Source of the DNA: Aequorivita sp.
Lineage (GTDB): Bacteria > Bacteroidota > Bacteroidia > Flavobacteriales > Flavobacteriaceae
NCBI GenBank assembly: GCA_020435865.1
Contig: JAGQYZ010000046.1
Span: forward strand, 1-15,899
DNA length: 15,899 bases
Direction: 5' to 3'
Shown: in pieces, positions 1 to 6,608 of the stretch
Layout: each line of letters opens with the position of its first letter
Position numbering within the stretch: position 1 is the stretch's first letter
Position numbers and translations under genes: made by a program
The notes under the pieces: model-generated
The model's input: only the letters and a program-made list of their open reading frames with translations
What the model was told of the DNA's origin: nothing
Databases searched by the model: none

Positions 1-29
1 AAGTTTTGAGCTAGCTCAAAACTTTTTTT
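1..29 (+). terminator. Rho-independent terminator of a gene left of the window
   Basis: Positions 1-24 form a perfect inverted repeat (arm AAGTTTTGAGCT) with no unpaired loop bases, followed directly by seven Ts at 23-29. This is the layout of an intrinsic terminator for a plus-strand gene ending just left of the window. The left arm begins at the window edge, so the stem may be longer and could also act on the opposite strand. The nearest gene on the right starts at 162 and reads away from it. Confidence 0.75.
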
Positions 30-61
30 CTCCCTTTTTGCTTTCTTTATAAAAACGGTTA

Positions 62-80
62 AACACATTAAAAATGTGTT
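62..80. repeat. Short inverted repeat upstream of the STAS-like gene
   Basis: AACACATT (62-69) and AATGTGTT (73-80) are perfect inverted arms around a three-base AAA spacer. No T-run follows directly, so it is a poor terminator. It sits about 80 bp before the start at 162, where an operator for a dimeric regulator could lie. No clear TAnnTTTG box is seen between it and the gene; the closest is TACCTTCA at 121-128. A regulatory role is inference, and in AT-rich DNA such a repeat can arise by chance. Confidence 0.35.
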
Positions 81-161
81 AATTAATAGAACTTTAATAC
101 TGATAGCGATAAAGAATTTCTACCTTCAATCTTCAAAATGATTAACTAAAATAATAAAGAA

Positions 162-524
162 ATGTTTACTAATATCAATGGACTTCCCGAAGATATTTTG
201 GGAATCGTGATTTCTGGAAAAACCACTAAAGAAGATTATGATCAACTAAATCCATTATTGGAAAAACAAAAAATGATGCATGGAACTATTAAGTTTTTTG
301 TTGAAATTGACGAATTGAACTACACCGCAAAAGCTATGTGGGAAGATTTTAAGATGGGATTACACTATTGGAATGATATAAAAACCGTTGCAATTGTTAC
401 AGACAAAGAGTGGCTTGAAAAATCAATTGAAGCTTTTGCTTTAATTATTCCAGGGATGAAGGTAAAAGGCTTTGAATTAGATAAGCGTCAAGAAGCATTG
501 GAGTGGTTGAAAAATCATGAATAA
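162..524 (+). CDS. SpoIIAA/STAS-like domain protein
   Basis: This 120-residue cytosolic protein has no signal peptide or membrane segment. Its pattern resembles the SpoIIAA-like (STAS-fold) family: an N-terminal strand pair (GLPEDILGIVISGKTT), a helix with DYDQLNPLLEK, a central strand (IKFFVEIDEL), a helical stretch with WEDFKMGLHYW, a strand (KTVAIVTD) and a final helix (RQEALEWL). The length fits the family. Members are small single-domain proteins of mostly unknown role, distantly related to anti-anti-sigma factors. No adjacent kinase or sigma factor is present to support that role here. The ATG at 162 is the only sensible start, preceded by the A-rich stretch usual in this phylum. It stands alone and converges on the DUF1569 gene with a 23-bp gap. 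The family call rests on pattern recognition, not a search. Confidence 0.75.
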   Translation: MFTNINGLPEDILGIVISGKTTKEDYDQLNPLLEKQKMMHGTIKFFVEIDELNYTAKAMWEDFKMGLHYWNDIKTVAIVTDKEWLEKSIEAFALIIPGMKVKGFELDKRQEALEWLKNHE

Positions 525-547
525 TTGAACAACTTGCGGCACTTTTT

Positions 548-994
548 TTATTCCCCAAACTGTCTTAGATGATGGTCTAAATGCTTATATTGCATCTGTC
601 CCCACTGTTGTTTCGTAAAATAACCAAACCCGGGATGGGCTTTCCATTCTTCACGTTCTCTTTGACTCTCAAATTCATCCAATAGTGCTTTTAGCTTCTT
701 TTTCTCAGTGACAAAATCTCTTGGCTCGGTTTCTTTTAAAAATTTTGCAGTGGGCAAATTTTTACGCCAAGGCTTATCATTATAAAGCATTTTTTTAAAA
801 AATAGCTTTGCAAGTAAATTAGGTTTCATTCCATAACTATCCTTTTCTAGCATAATATTAAAAGGGCCTTGGCAGTGATGTAGCATTTGCCCTACACCCA
901 TCTTGCCCCATTGTCTTTCAGAATTTTCAGAAAGTTTATCTAATCTATTTTGTATTTCGGAATACGCCTCGGCTTCAAAAAGTGATTTCATCAT
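548..994 (-). CDS. DUF1569 (DinB-like four-helix) protein
   Basis: This 148-residue soluble protein has the hallmarks of DUF1569, a branch of the DinB/YfiT-like four-helix bundle superfamily. It shows the 'WGKMGVGQMLHHCQGPF' segment near residues 29-45, with H39 and H40, and a C-terminal HLDHHLRQFG with H138, H141 and H142. In DinB-like proteins such histidines bind a divalent metal and some members are thiol-dependent transferases. A role for this protein is not known. The central stretch (KPWRKNLPTAKFLKETEPRDF, about 74-94) is also typical. The start is a double ATG at 989-994, and either could be used. It is transcribed alone, divergently from radC, across a 129-bp gap with no strong promoter box on its strand. 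Confidence 0.8.
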   Translation of the reverse strand: MMKSLFEAEAYSEIQNRLDKLSENSERQWGKMGVGQMLHHCQGPFNIMLEKDSYGMKPNLLAKLFFKKMLYNDKPWRKNLPTAKFLKETEPRDFVTEKKKLKALLDEFESQREREEWKAHPGFGYFTKQQWGQMQYKHLDHHLRQFGE

Positions 995-1123
995 TAAAAA
1001 TTTATAGTTGAAAGCATAAAGCTATTTAATATAAATTGAAATTTACTCATAAAGAAAGAATGTTTTCTAAAATAGTATGTGGTTTAAATATTCATCATTA
1101 TCTTTAAAGAAACACAAATAAAC

Positions 1124-1819
1124 TTGAAAGAAAACAATTCCTTTTCCATAAAAAATTGGAACGAAGATGATCGACCGCGTGAAAAATTACTGCTCAAAGG
1201 CAGAACTGCGCTGAGCGATGCCGAACTTATAGCTATACTAATAGGCTCTGGTAGCCGCAACGAAAGTGCAGTTTCTTTGAGCCAACGTATTTTAGCTTCG
1301 GCAGATAACAATCTGAGTGAATTGGGAAGGCTTTCTATTTCAGAATTGATGGAGTTTAAAGGCATAGGTGAAGCAAAAGCAATTAGCATTTCTGCAGCAA
1401 TGGAACTGGGCCGAAGAAGAAGAACGGGCGAAGCTTTGGAACGAAAAAAAATTATTTCCAGCAATTCAGTTTTTGAATTTGTGCAGCCCATTATTGGTGA
1501 GCTTCCGCATGAGGAATTTTGGATACTCTATCTGAACAATTCAAACAAGGTCATAAAAAGTGCGCAGCTCAGCAAGGGCGGTATTACCGGAACGGTCGTA
1601 GATATAAGATTGGCGTTTAAAGAAGCGCTACAACTTGGAGCTGTGGGCGTTATTTTAGCACACAATCATCCCTCAGGCACATTAAAGCCAAGTCAGGCAG
1701 ACATTCAGCTTACCAAAAAGCTAAAAACAGCAGGTGAAAGCTTGGACATAAAAGTACTGGACCATCTTATAATTACCGAAAAAGCGTACTTTAGCTTTGC
1801 CGATGAAAATATGCTGTAA
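1124..1819 (+). CDS. radC: RadC family protein (JAB/MPN domain), TTG start
   Basis: This 231-residue protein matches the RadC family. Residues 6-100 hold the N-terminal UPF0758 region with SIKNWNEDDRPREKLL, SDAELIAILIGSG and a helix-hairpin-helix (FKGIGEAKA, 78-86). The C-terminal JAB/MPN+ domain carries the metalloprotease-like signature HNHPSG (180-185) with D193 and an upstream glutamate cluster (126-131). RadC was first linked to DNA repair in E. coli, but that has been questioned and its molecular function is unsettled. The start is TTG at 1124: the frame is closed by TAA at 1085-1087 and contains no ATG or GTG before 1124, while the conserved N-terminus begins within a few codons of it. 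TATCTTTA at 1099-1106 is one base off a TAnnTTTG box. The next gene starts 6 bp after the stop, so they are probably co-transcribed. Confidence 0.93.
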   Translation: MKENNSFSIKNWNEDDRPREKLLLKGRTALSDAELIAILIGSGSRNESAVSLSQRILASADNNLSELGRLSISELMEFKGIGEAKAISISAAMELGRRRRTGEALERKKIISSNSVFEFVQPIIGELPHEEFWILYLNNSNKVIKSAQLSKGGITGTVVDIRLAFKEALQLGAVGVILAHNHPSGTLKPSQADIQLTKKLKTAGESLDIKVLDHLIITEKAYFSFADENML

Positions 1820-1825
1820 CCCACT

Positions 1826-3121
1826 ATGTTGTTAATTTATACACAAAAACTAACCCCTCGTATTTCCTATATTTTTAAGCATATCTGCCTCCGAATCTTG
1901 GGTATTGAAGTTTCGTTTACTTCAGTTATTGAAGAGTTTATAGCACATGTTGGCCCCAAAATTTCCTATGGAAAAAAACCGCTTGGCAATGAACTTTTTT
2001 TTCAAAGTTATGGGCTTTTGGAGCAGCAAGGCCTAGAAGCGATTGACTTTTCAGTAAAAAAATGGGGCAATACCTATGGTTTCTTTTCGGTTTCAAACAG
2101 TAGCGGCCTTCCTTTTGACATTTTTTCCTCTAGTTTTTATATGATAACACGTTACGAAGAATATCTTCCACATGTTAAAGATGAAGTAGGACGCTTTATG
2201 GCTTCAGAAAGTTTGGCGCATAAAGAAGGATTTCTGCATCAACCAATTGTAGATATTTGGGCATATCTATTTAAAGACAAATTGCTGGAGGCTTTTCCTG
2301 AGTTGCTTTTTCCTCAAAAAAAGCTTGTTGTACATCCTGTAATTGAAGCTGCTCAACCTTATGCATACAAGCAGAAAGGCATATTTAGATCCTTTGTAGG
2401 GTTTGTAAATAGTTTTTTTAGTGGAAAATTTCGAAATATGATTGAACGTGCCCAAGTGGTTTTGGGTATAAAGCGCGATCCGTTGGATACTTTTAAATGG
2501 ATTGTTAACAAAGCAACACGAAGCGATTTTAACCTCACGGTTTTCTTCCTTTTAGGCAATGCGCTATCGTTTAATGAAAGTATGAACACACATCGGCAAA
2601 AATTTAAAATGCTAATAAAATTTGTTTCAGACTATAAAGATGTGGGACTTATCTTTTCATTTAATTCATTGAGTAATTATGAAGTACTGAAAAGCGAAAA
2701 ACGGCGGATAGAGGAAATAACCAATCGTTCCCTCGCCAGTTCTATGAATTCCGAATTTTTGGTGAACCTTCCAGATATTTATCGACATTTGGTTGAACTT
2801 GAAGTGAAACGTGATTTTACAATGGTTTTTCGCGATACCATTGGCTTCCGCGCTGGAACCTGCACACCGTTTCTTTTTTATGATTTAGATTATGAAATAA
2901 AAACACCTTTGATTGTGCATCCTTCAGCAATGACTACTATGGCATTTCAAAAAAAATACGCTTCAGATATTGAAAAAACGGTGAACAATGCCATCAAAGC
3001 AGTGGAAGCAGTAAACGGAACTTTTACTATGATTTTTTCCAATAAGGATTTTTCTTCTGCCGAAAATAACAAAGTATGGCGAAGTATTTTTTCAGAAAAA
3101 TTACGGGAATATGCTCAATAA
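1826..3121 (+). CDS. Divergent polysaccharide-deacetylase-like protein, possibly inactive
   Basis: This 431-residue protein has no signal peptide and resembles a Bacteroidota group usually annotated as polysaccharide deacetylase family (DUF7033 N-terminal part). Recognisable blocks are LPFDIFSSSFYMITRYEEYLP (96-115), a GRF...SLA...GFL...P.VDIWAY stretch (122-147), KRDPLDTFKWI (216-226), NLPDIYRHL (314-322) and GFRAGTCTPFLFYDLDYE (340-357). The place where active NodB-like enzymes carry an Asp-rich first motif reads HPVIEAAQPYAY (170-181), with a glutamate at 174 and no Asp pair. The usual His motif region reads GLIFSFNSL (274-282), with no histidine. It may therefore be a pseudoenzyme, or this subgroup may use different residues; the comparison is from memory. 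It lies 6 bp after radC and overlaps the next gene by 11 bp, so it is likely translated with both. The family is fairly sure; enzymatic activity is doubtful. Confidence 0.72.
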   Translation: MLLIYTQKLTPRISYIFKHICLRILGIEVSFTSVIEEFIAHVGPKISYGKKPLGNELFFQSYGLLEQQGLEAIDFSVKKWGNTYGFFSVSNSSGLPFDIFSSSFYMITRYEEYLPHVKDEVGRFMASESLAHKEGFLHQPIVDIWAYLFKDKLLEAFPELLFPQKKLVVHPVIEAAQPYAYKQKGIFRSFVGFVNSFFSGKFRNMIERAQVVLGIKRDPLDTFKWIVNKATRSDFNLTVFFLLGNALSFNESMNTHRQKFKMLIKFVSDYKDVGLIFSFNSLSNYEVLKSEKRRIEEITNRSLASSMNSEFLVNLPDIYRHLVELEVKRDFTMVFRDTIGFRAGTCTPFLFYDLDYEIKTPLIVHPSAMTTMAFQKKYASDIEKTVNNAIKAVEAVNGTFTMIFSNKDFSSAENNKVWRSIFSEKLREYAQ

Positions 3122-3800
3122 CGAGATAAAGGATGTTTTTTTTGACTTGGATCACACCCTTTGGGATTTTGATCGAAATTCTGGTCTAGCATTCGAAAGG
3201 GTATTCCAAAAACATAAAATAGCATTGCCTCTTTCTGATTTTTTAAGGGAATACGAACCCATTAATTTGATTTATTGGAAAAAATATCGCGAAGAACGTG
3301 TTACCAAAGAAGAACTCCGCAGGGGTCGATTGACCGAAACTTTTAATATTTTCAAACTAAAATTTCCTATTGAAACCATTGATGCTATGGCCGTTTGCTA
3401 CATTGAAGAGCTTCCGGTGGATAACCATCTTTTTATTGGCACAGTTGAAATCCTAGAATATCTTTCCCGTAAATATAATCTTCATATAATTACCAATGGT
3501 TTTGAGGAAGTGCAATATCAAAAATTAAACAATAGTGGAATTAAACGATATTTTAATACCATTACCACTTCTGAAGAAGTTGGTTTAAAAAAACCGCATC
3601 CATCGGTTTTTAAAACTGCGATGGCGAAAGCTTCTGCAACGCCTCAGAAAAGTATAATGATTGGCGATAGTTTTGAAGCGGACATTATTGGAGCAAGAAA
3701 TGCAGGAATGCACACATTGTTCTTTAATTACAGAAATGAAGAAGTGTCACTGGAATATTTTGCCATAAACGAACTTTTTGAGATCAAAAATTACCTTTAG
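3111..3800 (+). CDS. yjjG: YjjG family HAD pyrimidine nucleotidase
   Basis: This 229-residue haloacid dehalogenase-type phosphatase is of the YjjG subfamily, cytosolic nucleoside 5'-monophosphate phosphatases thought to clear non-canonical pyrimidine nucleotides. Motif I is DLDHTLWDF (12-20), with nucleophile D12 and acid/base D14. A helical cap follows (about 20-110). Motif II is the TNG at 128-130, motif III the lysine of GLKKPHP (K160), and motif IV GDSFEADI (185-192) with D186 and D191 for Mg2+. All catalytic residues are present and the length is normal for the family. The ATG at 3111 lies inside the end of the preceding gene (11-bp overlap), which suggests translational coupling; HAD motif I begins only a few residues after this start, so no later start is possible. 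Confidence 0.9.
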   Translation: MLNNEIKDVFFDLDHTLWDFDRNSGLAFERVFQKHKIALPLSDFLREYEPINLIYWKKYREERVTKEELRRGRLTETFNIFKLKFPIETIDAMAVCYIEELPVDNHLFIGTVEILEYLSRKYNLHIITNGFEEVQYQKLNNSGIKRYFNTITTSEEVGLKKPHPSVFKTAMAKASATPQKSIMIGDSFEADIIGARNAGMHTLFFNYRNEEVSLEYFAINELFEIKNYL

Positions 3801-3828
3801 TAATAATCAGGCATATAAGGCGTTAATA

Positions 3829-3845
3829 TAGGGAAACAAACCCTA
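3829..3845 (+). other. Small hairpin just before the lipoprotein start codon
   Basis: TAGGG (3829-3833) and CCCTA (3841-3845) can pair around the loop AAACAAA, ending three bases before the ATG at 3849. It is followed by CTT, not a T-run, so it is not an intrinsic terminator. In the mRNA it would sit over the ribosome-binding region of the lipoprotein gene. The stem is only five base pairs and may be chance. The 48-bp gap has no convincing promoter, though TACCTTTA at 3792-3799, overlapping the end of yjjG, is one base off a TAnnTTTG box. Confidence 0.3.
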
Positions 3846-3848
3846 CTT

Positions 3849-4394
3849 ATGAATAAAGTCCTATCTATACCCATTTTTGTGGTATGTGCCTGCCTTTTTT
3901 TTACGGCTTGCATAAAAGACACAGATTTTGACCAAGCTGAAGATATTGCTCTTACTCCAGTTATTGAACTGAATTTGATATACTTCAATCTTCCAGCGAA
4001 TCGTTTTTTTGACACCATAAATTCCACTCAAATCCTTACTGTTCGCGATACTACTGAAATTAGATTTTTGGATGATAGTACGCTTCAAGAAAGCTTGAAA
4101 CGAGCCGAGTTCTATTTCAAATTTACCAACAGCATACCTCGAAATTTCCAAGTTGATTTTCAGTTTTTAAGTGAAGTGAATGATACAACCTATATTACTG
4201 GAACCTCTGTGTCACAAGGAACATTGTCATCTCCAGAAATTACTGAGTTTATAGAAAATATTGAGGGCGAAGATATCCTGAGGCTAACACAAGCTAATAA
4301 AGTGGTGGTATCTGTAACCATTCCTTCATCCAATGAAAATCTGGAAGGCACCTTGAATTTGCAATCCAAAACCACCTACTTTTTGGAATACTAA
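3849..4394 (+). CDS. Lipoprotein of unknown function, first gene of envelope trio
   Basis: This 181-residue protein starts with a lysine, a hydrophobic stretch and the lipobox FFTAC, with lipidation predicted at C21. The mature protein begins CIKDTDFDQAED, an acidic start compatible with the charged surface-export signals of Bacteroidota lipoproteins, though not an exact match to a published consensus. The rest is rich in beta-forming residues and Asn, Thr and Ser, with alternating patterns (TTEIRFLDD, EFYFKFTN, FQVDFQFLSEV, VVVSVTIPS) that suggest a beta-sandwich anchored to the outer membrane. No catalytic motif is visible. It sits 48 bp after yjjG and 4 bp before the DUF5723 barrel gene, so its product probably works with that barrel. 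I do not recognise a named family. Confidence 0.72.
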   Translation: MNKVLSIPIFVVCACLFFTACIKDTDFDQAEDIALTPVIELNLIYFNLPANRFFDTINSTQILTVRDTTEIRFLDDSTLQESLKRAEFYFKFTNSIPRNFQVDFQFLSEVNDTTYITGTSVSQGTLSSPEITEFIENIEGEDILRLTQANKVVVSVTIPSSNENLEGTLNLQSKTTYFLEY

Positions 4395-4398
4395 TACA

Positions 4399-5814
4399 AT
4401 GCGAATTTTTTTAACTATCATATTGTCCCTTATGGGTGTATTTGCTTTTTCCCAAAATAAGCAACTGCTTTATGGTTTTGATGACATTCCCCAATCTTTG
4501 ATGCAGAATCCTGGGGGCAAAGTGCTTCATAAAAAGCATTATGGAATTCCATTTTTGTCACAAATCCATTTTAACGGAGGTTCTTCTGGCGTATCTGTTT
4601 ATGATATTTTTAACAATGGAAACGATAACATTAATGATCGCATTACAAAAAAGATTTTTGAAATGAAGAATACAGATTTTTTTACAGCCACACAACAATT
4701 GGAGCTCATTAACTTTGGTTGGCGTGCAAAAAACGAAATCTATTTTTCAGGTGGCATATATCAAGAATTTGATTTTATAACCTACTTTCCAAAGGATCTA
4801 GCAATTCTTGCTTGGGAAGGAAATCGTGATTATTTGGATTATGAATTTAATTTGGGTGAAATAAGTACTACTGGCGATTTTATGACGGTTTACCATTTTG
4901 GGCTAAACAAAAAGCTTAATAAAAAATTGACTATTGGCGCACGTTTAAAACTATATTCCAGTATGTTCAGTTACCGGAGTGTAAATAATTCAGGGACCTT
5001 TGTAACGCGCTTGGGCAATGAAAATTCGGAAAATATATATGAGCATACCGTTCAAAATGCTAATGTTACAGTGCAAACCTCTGGCTATGCATCCTTGCGG
5101 GAACTGGATGGAGTTGGACAAGTAACGAGTGAAATTTTGGGTCGCGCCTTTTTTGGGGGTAATATAGGAATAGGTGCGGACGTTGGTTTTAATTATGAAA
5201 TAAATGAAGCTTGGAACCTTTCAGCTAGTGTATTGGATTTTGGTGCCATTTTTCATAAAAAAGATGTTGAAAATTACCGCGCCCACGGGACCTATACTTT
5301 AAATGGAATAAACCTAATTTTTCCACCTTTGAATGAAGGGGAATCAACTTTTCCGTACTATAGTGATCTTGAAGATGAAGTAGAAAGGGAAATACCAATA
5401 GACACATTGCATAATAACTATACTCAGTTTAGACCTGTAAAATTCAATGCAGGATTAAGTTTTGGCTTTGGCAAGTTTAATGCAACTGGAGCTTGCGATT
5501 GCTTGAATGTGGGTGGAGAAAAACTACACAAGCAAAACGTTGGTCTTCAGTTTTATTCCATTTTTAGACCTAAAGGGCCACAAATGGCTGGAACTCTTTT
5601 TTATCATAGAAGATTTACAGAATATCTTTCTGCGAAAGCAACCTATACGGTTGATTCCTATTCTTTTTCAAATGTTGGACTGGGAGTTTCAGCAGATATT
5701 GGTAAGGTGAATTTTTACATTGCTGCGGATAACCTTATAAAATATAGCAATTTGGCAAAGGCAAAAAGCGTATCTTTACAATTAGGCTTTAACATTATAA
5801 TTGACGAAGAATGA
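4399..5814 (+). CDS. DUF5723 family outer-membrane beta-barrel protein
   Basis: This 471-residue exported protein has a signal peptide (1-18, cleavage near AFSQ). The mature N-terminus holds a QSLMQNPGG motif (32-40), then HYGIPFLSQIHFNGGSSG (47-64) and VYDIF (67-71), typical of DUF5723, a Bacteroidota barrel family without a known function. Repeated amphipathic strands ending in aromatic residues run to the end (VGLQFYSIF, MAGTLFYHRRF, AKATYTVDSYSF, VSLQLGFNIII), consistent with an outer-membrane barrel. The NPGG motif recalls the NPA-type motif near the N-terminus of PorP/SprF-like proteins of type IX secretion, but that is only a likeness. A close cysteine pair (C366, C368) is unusual for a barrel loop. 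The gene follows the lipoprotein by 4 bp and overlaps the next by 4 bp (ATGA), which supports one operon and coupled translation. Confidence 0.82.
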   Translation: MRIFLTIILSLMGVFAFSQNKQLLYGFDDIPQSLMQNPGGKVLHKKHYGIPFLSQIHFNGGSSGVSVYDIFNNGNDNINDRITKKIFEMKNTDFFTATQQLELINFGWRAKNEIYFSGGIYQEFDFITYFPKDLAILAWEGNRDYLDYEFNLGEISTTGDFMTVYHFGLNKKLNKKLTIGARLKLYSSMFSYRSVNNSGTFVTRLGNENSENIYEHTVQNANVTVQTSGYASLRELDGVGQVTSEILGRAFFGGNIGIGADVGFNYEINEAWNLSASVLDFGAIFHKKDVENYRAHGTYTLNGINLIFPPLNEGESTFPYYSDLEDEVEREIPIDTLHNNYTQFRPVKFNAGLSFGFGKFNATGACDCLNVGGEKLHKQNVGLQFYSIFRPKGPQMAGTLFYHRRFTEYLSAKATYTVDSYSFSNVGLGVSADIGKVNFYIAADNLIKYSNLAKAKSVSLQLGFNIIIDEE

Positions 5815-6608
5815 CACGTTATTTACTACTTTCCATTACTTTATTACTGACTTCGAATGCCATTTCGCAGAATACAAATTTGAGCGATTACAGTTATGTA
5901 GTCGTACCAGAACAGTTTGATTTTCTAAAAGGGCAGGATCAATTTCAAATTAACTCCATGACACAATTTTATTTGGAAAAATATGGCTTCAATGCATATA
6001 TGGCCGACTCTGCGCCCAACGCAAACCGATGTGATGGCCTTTTTGCCAATGTTGAGGAACTGAATACTATTTTAGGAACCAAACTTCAAGTAGTTTTGAA
6101 AGACTGTAATGATAACGAAATTTATAGGAGCCAAGAAGGTAAAAGTAAGTATAAGGAATTTGACAAAACCTATCAAGATGCACTTCGGAAGGCATTCAAC
6201 AGTTTTAAAGCATTAAACGTAAAACAAAAAGAGGTGGTTCTTTTGGAAAATACTACTACAAATTCAATAGTTACTAAGGAAACAAAACCAAATGAGGAAA
6301 CGGCTTCATTAGAAAAGCCAAAAGTTTCAAATGCTTCAGGGAATTCGTTGCCAGATGCCAAATTTTCTAACTATTCAAATTCAGGAAAAACATATCTACT
6401 TCGGAAAACAACAGAAGGATATTCCTTATATGAAGAATCTGCCAGCACAGCAGACGGACTTCTTTTAAAAGGAAAAATAATTGTAATGGATAATGTGGTA
6501 AAATATATGAATACTGCTGGAAATGTTGCTGATGCCATTTTTGATACTTCAGGAAATCTTATTATTAAAGAAAACGGAGCTTCAACATTTTACAAATCTG
6601 AGGACTAA
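5811..6608 (+). CDS. Secreted protein of unknown function, third gene of envelope trio
   Basis: This 265-residue protein has a signal peptide (1-19 or 20, NAISQ) and no lipobox, so it should be periplasmic or secreted. Two parts are visible. An N-terminal domain (about 25-135) begins YSYVVVPEQFDFLKGQDQF, with C74 and C99 that could form a disulfide, and ends in a helix (TYQDALRKAFNSF). A low-complexity Thr/Asn/Ser/Glu/Lys linker (about 145-190) leads to a beta-rich C-terminal domain (about 192-265: TYLLRKTTEGYSLYEE, KIIVMDNVVKYMN). It resembles conserved flavobacterial exported proteins without known function; I recognise no catalytic motif. The start overlaps the DUF5723 stop (ATGA at 5811-5814), and its stop overlaps the stop of the convergent rarA gene by 4 bp (6605-6608), leaving no room for a terminator between them. 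Confidence 0.75.
   Translation: MTRYLLLSITLLLTSNAISQNTNLSDYSYVVVPEQFDFLKGQDQFQINSMTQFYLEKYGFNAYMADSAPNANRCDGLFANVEELNTILGTKLQVVLKDCNDNEIYRSQEGKSKYKEFDKTYQDALRKAFNSFKALNVKQKEVVLLENTTTNSIVTKETKPNEETASLEKPKVSNASGNSLPDAKFSNYSNSGKTYLLRKTTEGYSLYEESASTADGLLLKGKIIVMDNVVKYMNTAGNVADAIFDTSGNLIIKENGASTFYKSED

Noticed and set aside
162..994. STAS-like plus DinB-like genes as a toxin-antitoxin or stress module
   Set aside because: They are convergent, not co-directional, do not overlap, and neither family is a known toxin-antitoxin partner of the other.
1084..1491. Minus-strand open frame of 135 codons opposite radC
   Set aside because: It lies wholly within the antisense of a clear RadC gene, is Ser/Leu-rich as expected for an antisense shadow, and shows no domain.
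2267..2589. Two minus-strand open frames inside the deacetylase-like gene
   Set aside because: Low-complexity shadows of a well-supported plus-strand gene, with no motif and no separate start context.
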